Shown: positions 25,626 to 33,369, numbered from the stretch's first letter. The stretch is 64,000 nt of DNA from Pseudoflavonifractor sp. MSJ-37 (GCF_018917965.1 NZ_JAHLPP010000006.1:62001-126000), one strand, 5' to 3'. Notes: a model not told the origin generated them from the sequence alone. Program-made: numbers and translations.

Positions 25626-26300
25626 TCAGTCGTCGGTCTCCGCCACCATGGTGACGGGGGCGCTGTCGATGCCCTGGATCAGCATGGGCAGAGCCACGAC
25701 CTTTTTGAGCTTCTTCCCCACCACAGGGAGCATATGTACGTCCTCGATGCCGCAGATGAAATGGCCGTCCTTCCCCCGGAAAAGGGTCCGGTGAGCCTCA
25801 TTGCCGTCCTCCTGATCGCTGTAAGAGGCCAGGGAGACGAAGTCCACGGCCACGGCCTTCAGGGCCGGGGCGTGCTCCACCAGCCAGGCGGCGCAGTCAG
25901 AGCCGATGCCCGGTCCCCTCTGCTCGAAGGTGGGGACGTCGGTCTGACGGACCTTGTCGAAGCCGGTGTGGATCATCAGCAGGTCGCAGTCCGCGATCTG
26001 GTCGGCATAGGGGATCAGGTCCTCTGCCGTCACCTTCTGGCAGGGCTCCTTGGGGAGCTCCACCATCAGGGGCTTCTCATAGATGAACCGCTCCAGCGGA
26101 AGCTGGGCGATCTGGATGCCGTCGGCCAGGTAGTGGTTGGGGGCGTCCATGTGGGTGCCCGTGTGGTTGTAGAAGCTGAAATAGACTGTGTTGGCCACAT
26201 CGCCCTTGGCGATCTGGAGCCGTTTGTCCACATCCAGCTGTGGACTGTCAGGCCAGGCCGGCATATGATCGTCGATCGGATAGGACAGCAGATGATACAT
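25626..26300 (-). CDS. Cyclase-family (kynurenine formamidase-like) metal hydrolase, proximal copy
   Basis: The protein has 224 residues. The metal-binding signature HTGTHMDAPNHYLADG near residue 43 is the hallmark of the cyclase family. PQLDVDKRLQIAKGD and VDFVSLASYSD are typical of bacterial kynurenine formamidase-like proteins. It is the first gene of the importer operon. The ATG at 26300 has GGAGGG four bases upstream; an in-frame ATG at 26312 is possible. It is only distantly like the other cyclase gene at 20054, so the two are not a recent duplication. Confidence 0.82.
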   Translation of the reverse strand: MYHLLSYPIDDHMPAWPDSPQLDVDKRLQIAKGDVANTVYFSFYNHTGTHMDAPNHYLADGIQIAQLPLERFIYEKPLMVELPKEPCQKVTAEDLIPYADQIADCDLLMIHTGFDKVRQTDVPTFEQRGPGIGSDCAAWLVEHAPALKAVAVDFVSLASYSDQEDGNEAHRTLFRGKDGHFICGIEDVHMLPVVGKKLKKVVALPMLIQGIDSAPVTMVAETDD

Positions 26301-26351
26301 CGTTCCCTCCATCTCCCGCGTATTTGAACTGATGGTTTCCGACAACTTGAC

Positions 26352-26368
26352 ATATCCACGTGGGATAT
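26352..26368 (-). promoter_or_regulatory. Possible operator of the importer operon
   Basis: ATATCC and GGATAT form a perfect 6-bp inverted repeat with a five-base centre containing ACGTG. It lies between the probable promoter and the first gene of the minus-strand operon. Confidence 0.4.
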
Positions 26369-26388
26369 CTCCCCTGTCGTCTGGTACC

Positions 26389-26418
26389 ATTCTACAAGAT
26401 GTCTGCTCCGATGAGAAT
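26389..26418 (-). promoter_or_regulatory. Possible promoter of the importer operon
   Basis: On the minus strand TTCTCA, an 18-base spacer and TAGAAT. The match is moderate. The AT-rich tract just upstream (26420-26455) could raise activity. Confidence 0.4.
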
Positions 26419-26484
26419 GAAAAATCTTTCGATTTTTCGGAAAATTTTTTCATCATACGCGCCGGTACACAGACATCTCCCCCG

Positions 26485-26514
26485 TTGACAGAGGTGGGCG
26501 TACCGTGCTATCAT
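26485..26514 (+). promoter_or_regulatory. Promoter of the larE2 operon
   Basis: A perfect TTGACA at 26485-26490, an 18-base spacer and TATCAT at 26509-26514. The leader is about 90 bases. Confidence 0.75.
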
Positions 26515-26526
26515 CTTACTCAACCG

Positions 26527-26545
26527 ATAAACATACTATGTTTAT
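26527..26545 (+). promoter_or_regulatory. Palindromic operator candidate over the larE2 start of transcription
   Basis: A perfect 9-bp inverted repeat (ATAAACATA and TATGTTTAT) around a single central C, five to ten bases after the predicted transcription start. The position suits a repressor site. The regulator is not evident in the window. Confidence 0.6.
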
Positions 26546-26612
26546 GTATCCACGGAACACCGCTCTGCGGACACGTTCGACTCATATGGATAATGGATAA
26601 AGGAGATCTCTC

Positions 26613-27425
26613 ATGCCTACGACCGAGGAAAAATATCAGAAGCTCCGGGAGGACCTGGCGGCCATGGGCGCCGTGGCCGTGGCCTTCTCCGGAGGCGTGG
26701 ATTCCACCTTCCTGCTCCGGGTGGCCCATGACGTGCTGGGGGACAAGGCCATCGCCGTGACAGCGGCCTCCTGTTCCTTCCCCGCCCGGGAGATGAAGGA
26801 GGCTCAGGCCTTCTGCGCCCAGAACGGGATCGAGCACGTGGTGTGCCAGTCCGAGGAGCTGGACATCGACGGCTTCCGCCAGAACCCCAAAAACCGGTGC
26901 TATCTCTGCAAGCACGAGCTCTTCGAGAAGATCTGGGACATCGCCAGGGCCCGAGACATCGGCTTCGTGGCCGAAGGCTCCAACACGGATGACGACGGGG
27001 ATTACCGTCCCGGCCTGATGGCTGTGAAGGAGCTGGGGGTGTCCAGTCCTCTGCGGAAGGCAGATCTGTGCAAGGGTGAGATCCGGGCCCTGTCCAAGGC
27101 ACTTGGGCTGGCCACCTGGAACAAGCAGTCCTTTTCCTGCCTGTCCTCCCGCTTCGTCTATGGGGAGACCATCAGCGAGGAGAAGCTGTCCATGGTGGAC
27201 AAGGCGGAACAGCTCCTGCTGGACCTGGGCTTCCATCAGGTGCGGGTGCGCATCCACGGTACTCTGGCCCGGATCGAGCTCCGGCCGGAGGAATTCGGGA
27301 AGCTCCTGGCCGACGGGGTCCGGGAGCAGGTCTATGAGAAGCTCAAGGAGTGGGGCTTCTCCTATGTGACCATGGACCTACTGGGCTACCGCACCGGCAG
27401 CATGAACGAGACGCTGGCGCCATGA
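26613..27425 (+). CDS. larE: ATP-dependent sacrificial sulfur transferase, LarE family (copy 2)
   Basis: The protein has 270 residues. The PP-loop motif SGGVDS is near residue 26, CYLC in NPKNRCYLCKHELF near 95 and a third Cys in FSCLSSRF near 176. The three-cysteine pattern matches copy 1 at 91-843, but the two are clearly diverged. Unlike copy 1 it is not next to larB or larC. It overlaps a cysteine desulfurase gene by four bases (ATGA) and is followed by a TtcA-like gene. It may serve nickel-pincer synthesis with dedicated sulfur supply, or thiolate another substrate. AAAGGAG precedes the ATG. Confidence 0.85.
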   Translation: MPTTEEKYQKLREDLAAMGAVAVAFSGGVDSTFLLRVAHDVLGDKAIAVTAASCSFPAREMKEAQAFCAQNGIEHVVCQSEELDIDGFRQNPKNRCYLCKHELFEKIWDIARARDIGFVAEGSNTDDDGDYRPGLMAVKELGVSSPLRKADLCKGEIRALSKALGLATWNKQSFSCLSSRFVYGETISEEKLSMVDKAEQLLLDLGFHQVRVRIHGTLARIELRPEEFGKLLADGVREQVYEKLKEWGFSYVTMDLLGYRTGSMNETLAP

Positions 27426-28546
27426 TCTATCTGGACTACGCCGCGGACGCCCCTGTGGATCCGGCGGTGCTGGAGCGGTTCTGTCAGGTCAGCCGGAACT
27501 TCCCCGGCAACCCCAACTCCGACCACCCGGCCGGGCAGGCCGCCCGGGCTGAGCTGGACCGGGCCACCGCCTCCATCGCCGCCCTTCTGGGCTGCAAGCC
27601 CTCCGAGGTCATCTACACCTCCGGGGCCACCGAATCCAACAATCTGGCCCTGAAGGGCATCGCCAAGGCCGAGCGCCACCGGGGGAAGCATATCCTCTCC
27701 ACCCAGCTGGAGCACTCCTCCGTGGGCGGGAGCCTCACCGCCCTCCAGCAGCAGGGCTGGGAGATCGACCTGCTGGACATCCGCCGGGACGGCGCCATCG
27801 ATCTGGACCAGCTCCGGGAGCTCCTGCGGCCGGACACCACCCTGCTGGCCGTCACCGCCGTGGACAGTGAGCTGGGCACCGTCCAGCCTCTGGACCAGAT
27901 CCGGGAGATCCTGAAAGACTTCCCCCGGTGCCGCCTCCATGTGGACGCTACCCAGGCCGTGGGCCGGATCGGACTCTCCTTCGACGGGATCGACACTCTG
28001 AGCCTGGCGCCCCACAAGCTGGGGGGGATCAACGGGAGCGGCCTCCTGCTGAAGCGGGAGGCTCTGGTGGTCGAGCCTCTCCTCCACGGAGGCGCCAGCA
28101 CTACGATCTACCGGAGCGGCACCCCGGCCCTGGCCCTGGCCGCCTCCATGGAGACCGCCCTCCGGCTGGCTCTGGAACGCCGGGAGGAGACGTTCCGGCA
28201 CGTCCAGGCCCTGAACGTCCGGCTCCGGGAGGCCTTGAGCGCCTACCCCAAGCTCCAGATCAACAGCCCCGCCGGGGCGGTGCCCCACATCTTGAACGTG
28301 AGCGTGGAGGGCGTGAAGGGCGCCGCCTTCCAGAAGGCCCTGTCCGACCGGGGCATCTGCGTGTCAGTGAAGTTGGCCTGCTCCTCCGACGGGATGCCCT
28401 CCAAGGCGGTGTACGCTGTGAGCCGGGACCGGAAACGGGCCCTGTGCTCCTGGCGGATCAGCCTCAGCGGCGCCGTCTCCGAGGCGGATATCGACGGCTT
28501 CCTGGCCGCCTTCCGGGACTGCTATGCGGCGCTGGTCCGGCCATGA
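27422..28546 (+). CDS. Cysteine desulfurase, NifS/IscS family
   Basis: PLP enzyme that takes sulfur from cysteine as a persulfide. The protein has 374 residues. YLDYAADAPVDPAVLE begins the fold, TSGATESNNLALKG is the cofactor-phosphate region, HVDATQAVGRI follows, and the PLP Lys lies in SLAPHKLGGINGSG near residue 200. The active Cys is in VKLACSSDG near 320. The start codon overlaps the larE2 stop, so the two are coupled. No iscU or nfu follows, which suggests sulfur delivery to the neighbouring PP-loop proteins rather than general Fe-S assembly. Confidence 0.9.
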   Translation: MIYLDYAADAPVDPAVLERFCQVSRNFPGNPNSDHPAGQAARAELDRATASIAALLGCKPSEVIYTSGATESNNLALKGIAKAERHRGKHILSTQLEHSSVGGSLTALQQQGWEIDLLDIRRDGAIDLDQLRELLRPDTTLLAVTAVDSELGTVQPLDQIREILKDFPRCRLHVDATQAVGRIGLSFDGIDTLSLAPHKLGGINGSGLLLKREALVVEPLLHGGASTTIYRSGTPALALAASMETALRLALERREETFRHVQALNVRLREALSAYPKLQINSPAGAVPHILNVSVEGVKGAAFQKALSDRGICVSVKLACSSDGMPSKAVYAVSRDRKRALCSWRISLSGAVSEADIDGFLAAFRDCYAALVRP

Positions 28547-28574
28547 ACGACAACACAGAAAGGACGTGGATGCC

Positions 28575-29423
28575 ATGGGACGGGAACTGACCCCCTGCCA
28601 GCTGATCGAGCGGAGCATCCTGAAAAAATACCGGCGGGAGCTGTGGAAGCCCTTCACCTACGCCATCAAGCGCTATGAGCTGATCCAGCCCGGGGACAAG
28701 ATCGCCGTGTGCATCTCCGGCGGCAAGGACTCCATGCTCCTGGCCAAGCTGATGCAGCTCCTCCAGCGGCACAGCGACTATCCCTTCGAGCTGGTCTACC
28801 TCATCATGGACCCGGGCTACAGCCCGATCGACCGGCACAAGGTGGAGGCCAACGCGGAGCTCCTGGAGCTTCCGGTGACGATCTTCGAGACCAACGTGTT
28901 CGAGGTGGCCAACAACAGCGAGAAGTCCCCCTGCTACCTCTGCGCCCGGATGCGCCGGGGGCACCTGTACAGCAAGGCGAAGGAGCTCGGGTGCAATAAG
29001 ATCGCGCTGGGCCACCACTTCAACGATGTGATCGAGACCACCGTGATGGGGATGTTCTACGGCTCTCAGCTCCAGGCCATGCTCCCCAAGCTCCACAGCA
29101 CGAATTTCGCGGGCATGGAGCTGATCCGGCCCCTGTACTGCGTCCACGAGGAGAGCATCCTGGCCTGGCGGCGGTACAATGAGCTGGAGTTCATCCAGTG
29201 CGCCTGCCGCTTCACGGAGAGCTGCGCGATCTGTGACAACGGGGGCGGCGGCTCCAAGCGGCAGGAGATCAAGACCCTCCTCCGCCGTCTGAAGCGGGAT
29301 GACCCCAACATCGAGAAGAGCATCTTCAACAGCATCCATGCGGTGAAGCTGGACACCATGCCCGGCTTCAAGGCCCGCGGAGTGGAGCACTCCTTCCTGG
29401 AAGGGTACGACCAGCGGGGCTGA
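28575..29423 (+). CDS. TtcA-like PP-loop ATPase (tRNA thiolation type)
   Basis: The protein has 282 residues. The PP-loop ISGGKDS is near residue 45. SPCYLCARMRRG near 117 is the TtcA-type Cys pair that binds a [4Fe-4S] cluster. A second cysteine group, CACRFTESCAIC near 205, is as found in the TtcA/TtuA class. Known members make 2-thiocytidine or 2-thiouridine in tRNA. The operon position after larE2 and the desulfurase means its sulfur may come from that desulfurase. The start is the ATG at 28575 with AAAGGA upstream; the open frame before it overlaps the desulfurase end and is not family-like. Confidence 0.82.
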   Translation: MGRELTPCQLIERSILKKYRRELWKPFTYAIKRYELIQPGDKIAVCISGGKDSMLLAKLMQLLQRHSDYPFELVYLIMDPGYSPIDRHKVEANAELLELPVTIFETNVFEVANNSEKSPCYLCARMRRGHLYSKAKELGCNKIALGHHFNDVIETTVMGMFYGSQLQAMLPKLHSTNFAGMELIRPLYCVHEESILAWRRYNELEFIQCACRFTESCAICDNGGGGSKRQEIKTLLRRLKRDDPNIEKSIFNSIHAVKLDTMPGFKARGVEHSFLEGYDQRG

Positions 29424-29437
29424 ACAGCTAAAACAGA

Positions 29438-29483
29438 AGGGACGGGCTGTCCGATCGCCAAAACGATCGGACAGTCCGTCCCT
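29438..29483. terminator. Bidirectional terminator between convergent operons
   Basis: A 20-bp stem (29438-29457 with 29464-29483, one G-U pair). A T-rich tail is present on the minus strand. It serves the larE2 operon and the csoR-like gene. Confidence 0.8.
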
Positions 29484-29499
29484 CTCCTCGCATATCCAC

Positions 29500-29829
29500 T
29501 TATTTCAGGAACTGCCCGATCGCTTTGTTGAGCTGTTCCAAGGGCGCCGGGTCCCCCTGCTCCACCGCGTCCAGCAGGCAGTGCTGGATGTGGTCCTCCA
29601 GGATGAGACGACTTGTGCTGTTCAGGGCGGCGCGGACCGCCGCCAGCTGGATCAGGACCTCCGAGCAGTCCTCGCCCCGCTCCACCATCCGCTTCACCGA
29701 CTCCAGATGCCCGATCGCCCGGGACAGCCGGTTCACCACCGCCCTGGTCTGGGTATGGCTGTGTGTATGGCCGTGGGGATGGCCCTGCTCCTCCTCATGC
29801 TCGTGATGATGTGCGTGCTCCGTCTCCAT
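29500..29829 (-). CDS. CsoR/RcnR-family metal-sensing repressor with His-rich N-terminus
   Basis: The protein has 109 residues and a helical DUF156 fold. Family cysteine and histidine ligands are visible: Cys in GEDCSEVLIQLAA near residue 56 and the His-x3-Cys pair in DHIQHCL near 81-85. This resembles CsoR-type Cu(I) ligands, while the N-terminal 25 residues are packed with His (HAHHHEHEEEQ, then HPHGHTHSH) and could bind Ni, Co or Zn. The ATG at 29829 has AGAGGAGG eight bases before it. An earlier ATG at 29862 overlaps the VanZ-like stop and would give 120 residues. It could control the importer operon at 30.8 kb. Confidence 0.82.
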   Translation of the reverse strand: METEHAHHHEHEEEQGHPHGHTHSHTQTRAVVNRLSRAIGHLESVKRMVERGEDCSEVLIQLAAVRAALNSTSRLILEDHIQHCLLDAVEQGDPAPLEQLNKAIGQFLK

Positions 29830-29858
29830 CGCCCCGCCTCCTCTGTCGTTTTTCGCGC

Positions 29859-30467
29859 TCATCGTTCGTTCCCGCCAGCCGCAAGGACCGCCGACGCGAT
29901 GGCTCCGCCGAGCGCGATCCCGATGAAATTGCAGATCAGGTCATCGATATCGAAGCTCCGGCCGAAGAACAGCTGGAGCGTCTCCAGGCAGACCGGCGCC
30001 AAGACGGCGGCGGACAGGACCGTCCTCCAGCCCCTCCGCCCCGTGACGATGGGGAGGAACAGACCGAGCGGGAGGAACAGGATGACGTTGCCGGCCAGCA
30101 TCGTTCTGGCCCAGCTTCCGATCGAGCGTGTCCCATCCAGATGCTTGATAATGGAGGGGACCAGCTCCACATCGCCGATCTGGAGGATCGGCCCCAGCTC
30201 ATCCCACCAGCCCAAAAAGAGCCCGTCATAGATCCGCAGCCAGAAATTCGCGGGCAGGACGACGAGGCTGATCAGTCCGGTCAAATAGCACACGAACAGG
30301 GCCCTCAGCAGCTCCCTCTTCCACCCGATCCGGGCGTTCCTCCGCTTCTGCCCCGCGATCCGGACTACCGCATACAGGAGGCCCGCGGCACAGGCGATGG
30401 GAAGCGCCTGTAAAAAGTGACCCAGCATCGTCCCCGAGCCCATGATCATCCTGAGCCGCCTGAACAT
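29859..30467 (-). CDS. VanZ-like membrane protein
   Basis: The protein has 202 residues with about five hydrophobic segments. It carries the VanZ-family core: NVILFLPLGLFLPIV, then ETLQLFFGRSFDIDDLICNFIGIALG. In enterococci VanZ gives low-level teicoplanin resistance; most family members have no known role. The start at 30467 has GGGAGGGAG upstream. It is followed directly by the csoR-like gene, so they may share a message. Confidence 0.8.
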   Translation of the reverse strand: MFRRLRMIMGSGTMLGHFLQALPIACAAGLLYAVVRIAGQKRRNARIGWKRELLRALFVCYLTGLISLVVLPANFWLRIYDGLFLGWWDELGPILQIGDVELVPSIIKHLDGTRSIGSWARTMLAGNVILFLPLGLFLPIVTGRRGWRTVLSAAVLAPVCLETLQLFFGRSFDIDDLICNFIGIALGGAIASAVLAAGGNER

Positions 30468-30617
30468 AGTCTCCCTCCCGTCCGATCCAGATCTGGTCCC
30501 CATCTTATCATATGTCCGGGCCGGCTTCAAGGACCGATGGGACCACCGGAGCCGGATCCGGCGGCATCCAGGGGCAAAATGGGACCCCCCGGGGGGCTTC
30601 CCCGGCGGCGGATATCC

Positions 30618-30626
30618 TGCTATAAT
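30618..30626 (+). promoter_or_regulatory. Extended -10 promoter of the methyltransferase/importer operon
   Basis: TGC followed by TATAAT (30621-30626) forms an extended -10 element. No good -35 is seen. The leader that follows is about 195 bases. Confidence 0.55.
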
Positions 30627-30632
30627 AGTTCG

Positions 30633-30828
30633 GAACAGCAGGGGCGTGCCGTCCCCTGCCGGCCGTGCAGGAGCACCGCCGCGCGGGCGGAGCCCGTTCC
30701 CGGCTTCATCTTTTTCCTTTTTTCGAGCGTTCACGGACTAGAAGTCCGCTGTATGCGTCCATGAGGGCGCGGGTACAGCGGACTTTTTTTGTCCTCATAC
30801 ACCTTACTGACACGGAGGCCCAGCACCT
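30633..30828 (+). promoter_or_regulatory. Structured leader with attenuator-like terminator
   Basis: The leader contains a GCAGGGG/CCCCTGC hairpin (about 30647-30668), further GC-rich pairing to about 30715, a T-rich stretch and a strong terminator at 30742-30790. The 5' arm of that terminator can also pair with CGGAC at 30734-30738, an alternative fold that would break it. This is the layout of a riboswitch or attenuator. The downstream importer suggests a metal ligand, for example Ni or Co. I could not match the sequence to a named riboswitch by eye. Confidence 0.45.
30742..30790 (+). terminator. Leader terminator before the methyltransferase gene
   Basis: A perfect 12-bp stem (30742-30753 with 30774-30785), a 20-base loop and a T run to 30790. 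It lies 39 bases before the first ATG of the operon, so it must be read through, or be bypassed by another start, for the operon to be expressed. Confidence 0.8.
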
Positions 30829-31545
30829 ATGACAGACCTGAAGCAAGAGATGACCGCCTATTGGACCGAGCGGGCGGAGGCCTTCTCCGCTCTGCGCCGC
30901 AGGGAGTTCCAAGGAGAGAAGCACGACCTCTGGCTCTCTGAGCTCCAGTCCCACATCCCCGCCGGGACCCACTGGCGGATCCTGGATCTCGGTACTGGGA
31001 GCGGCTTCTTCGCCCTCCTGCTGGCCGCCTGCGGCCATACTGTCACCGGCGTCGACCTGACCGAGGCCATGATCCGGGAGGCCCGCCGGACCGCCCGGGA
31101 GCTGGGGCTCCCAGCGGAGTTCCTCGTCATGGACGCGGAAGCCCCCGCCTTCGCCCCCCGGAGCTTCGACGCCATCGTCACCCGCAACCTGACCTGGGGC
31201 CTGCCCCATCTGAGGGAGGCCTACCGGGCCTGGCATGGGCTTCTGAAGCCCGGCGGGGTCCTGCTGGACTTCGATGCCGACTACTGCCGGGAGGCGCCCC
31301 CGGATCACCTCCCCGCCCACCACGCCCATCAGGACATCTCCGCCGGACTCATGGCCCGGTACGAGTCCTTCAAAGACGCCCTGCGGCCGGGGCAGAAGCC
31401 CCGGCCCCACTGGGACGCGGAGCTCCTGCGGGACGCCGGGTTCCATGACGTATCCGTGGACACCGGCGTCTGGAAGCGGGTCTATCCCAGAGAGGACGAG
31501 TTCTACAACCCCACCCCCATCTTCAAGATCGCGGCCTACGCCTGA
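30829..31545 (+). CDS. Class I SAM-dependent methyltransferase (first of pair)
   Basis: The protein has 238 residues. SAM motif I is LDLGTGSGFFALLLAACG near residue 49, followed by the acidic VTGVDLTEAM and a motif IV-like IVTRNLTWGLP. It is related to the next gene, which has the same NLTW core, so they are diverged paralogs. GGAGG stands before the ATG. It is the first gene of an operon ending in a nickel/peptide-type importer. The methyl acceptor is unknown; a role in making or modifying a metal-binding small molecule is possible. Confidence 0.85.
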   Translation: MTDLKQEMTAYWTERAEAFSALRRREFQGEKHDLWLSELQSHIPAGTHWRILDLGTGSGFFALLLAACGHTVTGVDLTEAMIREARRTARELGLPAEFLVMDAEAPAFAPRSFDAIVTRNLTWGLPHLREAYRAWHGLLKPGGVLLDFDADYCREAPPDHLPAHHAHQDISAGLMARYESFKDALRPGQKPRPHWDAELLRDAGFHDVSVDTGVWKRVYPREDEFYNPTPIFKIAAYA

Positions 31546-31571
31546 TCCCAGCACAGAAAGAGGTATCCCCC

Positions 31572-32417
31572 ATGGAAATGACACAGACGCGCCGAGGCGC
31601 TTATCATCAGGACAACGTGACCTACTGGACCGGACGGGCCAGCGGATACTCCGCCGTGAACCAGGACGAGCTGGCCACCGGCCAGCGGGCCGTGTGGGGC
31701 TCTCTCCTCCGGGAGCGGATCGGGGCCCAGTTCCCCGGCCGGGAGCCTGGAGCCATCCGGGTGCTGGACATCGGCACCGGTCCGGGCTTCTTCGCCATCC
31801 TCATGGCCGAGGCCGGCTATGATGTGACCGCGGTGGACTACACCGCCGCCATGCTCCGGGAGGCCCGGCACAACGCCGGGCCTCTGGCGGACCGGATCTG
31901 CTTCCGGCAGATGAACGCCGAGGCTCTGGACTTCCCCTCCGCCCGCTTCGACGTGGTCCTGTCCCGGAACCTGACCTGGAACCTGGCCGATCCGGAGGCC
32001 GCCTACCGCCAGTGGGTGCGGGTGCTCAAGCCCGGCGGCCTCCTGCTGAACTTCGACGCCAACTGGTACCGCTATCTCTACGACGAGGCCGCTCTGGGGG
32101 CCCATGCCCAGGACCGGCAGAACGTGGCCGACCTCCAGGTGGAGGACGACACCGCCGGCACCGACGTGGACGCCATGGAGGCCATCGCCCGGCAGGCTCC
32201 TCTCTCCCGGCAGGCCCGGCCCGTGTGGGACGCGGAGCTCCTCCGCCGTCTGGGGATGCGGGTGGAGGTGGAGCGGGAGATCTGGCGGCGGGTGTGGACC
32301 CGGGCCGAGCGGATCAACAACGCCTCCACCCCCATGTTCCTGATCCGGGCGGTGAAGCGCCGCGCCGCCGCCCTCCGCCGGGCGGAGCGTCTGGTCCCGG
32401 CCGGGGCCGCCGTCTGA
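31572..32417 (+). CDS. Class I SAM-dependent methyltransferase (second of pair)
   Basis: The protein has 281 residues. SAM motif I is LDIGTGPGFFAILMAEAG near residue 60, followed by VTAVDYTAAMLREAR and VVLSRNLTWNLADPE. A C-terminal extension of about 40 residues beyond its paralog ends in an Arg/Ala-rich tail. AAAGAGGT precedes the ATG. It lies 26 bases after the first methyltransferase and eight bases before the permease gene. Two linked methyltransferases ahead of this type of importer are seen in other Clostridia, but their role is not established to my knowledge. Confidence 0.85.
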   Translation: MEMTQTRRGAYHQDNVTYWTGRASGYSAVNQDELATGQRAVWGSLLRERIGAQFPGREPGAIRVLDIGTGPGFFAILMAEAGYDVTAVDYTAAMLREARHNAGPLADRICFRQMNAEALDFPSARFDVVLSRNLTWNLADPEAAYRQWVRVLKPGGLLLNFDANWYRYLYDEAALGAHAQDRQNVADLQVEDDTAGTDVDAMEAIARQAPLSRQARPVWDAELLRRLGMRVEVEREIWRRVWTRAERINNASTPMFLIRAVKRRAAALRRAERLVPAGAAV

Positions 32418-32424
32418 GGGCCCC

Positions 32425-33369
32425 ATGCTGCGCTATATCGGCCGGCGGCTCCTGCACCTGATCTCCATCCTGATCGGCATCACCTTCCTGTCCTTCGGCA
32501 TGATGCGTCTGGCGGGGGGCGATCCGGTGACCTATCTCTACGAGAACGCCGGGGCCGCCGTCTCCCAGGAGGTCGTCGACCGGACCAAGGCGGAGTACGG
32601 TCTGGACGATCCCTTCCTGGTCCAGTATGGCCGCTGGGCGGCTGGGATGCTCAACGGCGACATGGGGACGAGCTATGTGTCCCACCGGGACGTATACGAC
32701 ACCTTCGTCTCCAAGCTCCCCGCCACGCTGGCCCTGACGGCGGTCTCGGTCCTGCTGACGGCGGCTCTGGCCGTTCCGCTTGGGATCCTGGCCGCCGTGC
32801 GGCAGGGGAAGCTCCCGGATCTGCTGGTGCGGCTGTTCAGCTTCGTGGGGACCTCTCTGCCGGGGTTCGCCCTGGCCGTCCTCCTCATCTATGTGTTCTG
32901 CATCCGGCTCCAGCTCCTGCCCACGATCGCCACGGCGGATCTGGGGCGGAGCATCGTCCTGCCCGCCCTGACGCTGGCCATCCCCATGACCGCCAAATAC
33001 GCCCGGCAGATCCGGGCTGCTGTGCTGGAGGAGCTGGGGAAGGACTATGTGGCCGCCGCCCGGGCCCGTGGCATCCCCGGCCGCGCGATCGTGGGGCGGA
33101 GCGTCCTGCGGGCCTCTCTGCTGTCTATCGTCACCCTGCTGGCCCTGTCCATCGGCAGTCTGCTGGGCGGCACCACGATCGTGGAGACCATCTTCATGTG
33201 GGACGGCGTGGGCAAGATGGCGGTGGACGCCATCGATATGCGGGACTACCCGATCATCCAGGCCTATGTGGCCTGGATGGCCGTGATCTACGTGGCCGTG
33301 AACTTGGTCTCCGATATCCTCTGCTGGTATCTGGACCCCCAGGCCCGGGAGGGAGGCGGTCCCTCATGA
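32425..33369 (+). CDS. nikB: Nickel/peptide-type ABC importer permease (NikB/DppB family)
   Basis: The protein has 314 residues. It begins MLRYIGRRLLHLISILIGI, the usual DppB-type N-terminus, and has six hydrophobic segments. The ABC-contact loop contains KDYVAAARARGIPGRAI near residue 210. The stop overlaps the next permease start by four bases. Whether the cargo is nickel, a nickel chelate or a peptide cannot be read from the permease; the nickel suggestion comes from family and context. Confidence 0.85.
   Translation: MLRYIGRRLLHLISILIGITFLSFGMMRLAGGDPVTYLYENAGAAVSQEVVDRTKAEYGLDDPFLVQYGRWAAGMLNGDMGTSYVSHRDVYDTFVSKLPATLALTAVSVLLTAALAVPLGILAAVRQGKLPDLLVRLFSFVGTSLPGFALAVLLIYVFCIRLQLLPTIATADLGRSIVLPALTLAIPMTAKYARQIRAAVLEELGKDYVAAARARGIPGRAIVGRSVLRASLLSIVTLLALSIGSLLGGTTIVETIFMWDGVGKMAVDAIDMRDYPIIQAYVAWMAVIYVAVNLVSDILCWYLDPQAREGGGPS

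Noticed and set aside
20054-26300. Naming the importer operon as a kynurenine or ribose catabolic locus
   Set aside because: Neither kynureninase nor sugar kinase or isomerase genes are present. The family names of the hydrolases and importer do not fix the substrate.
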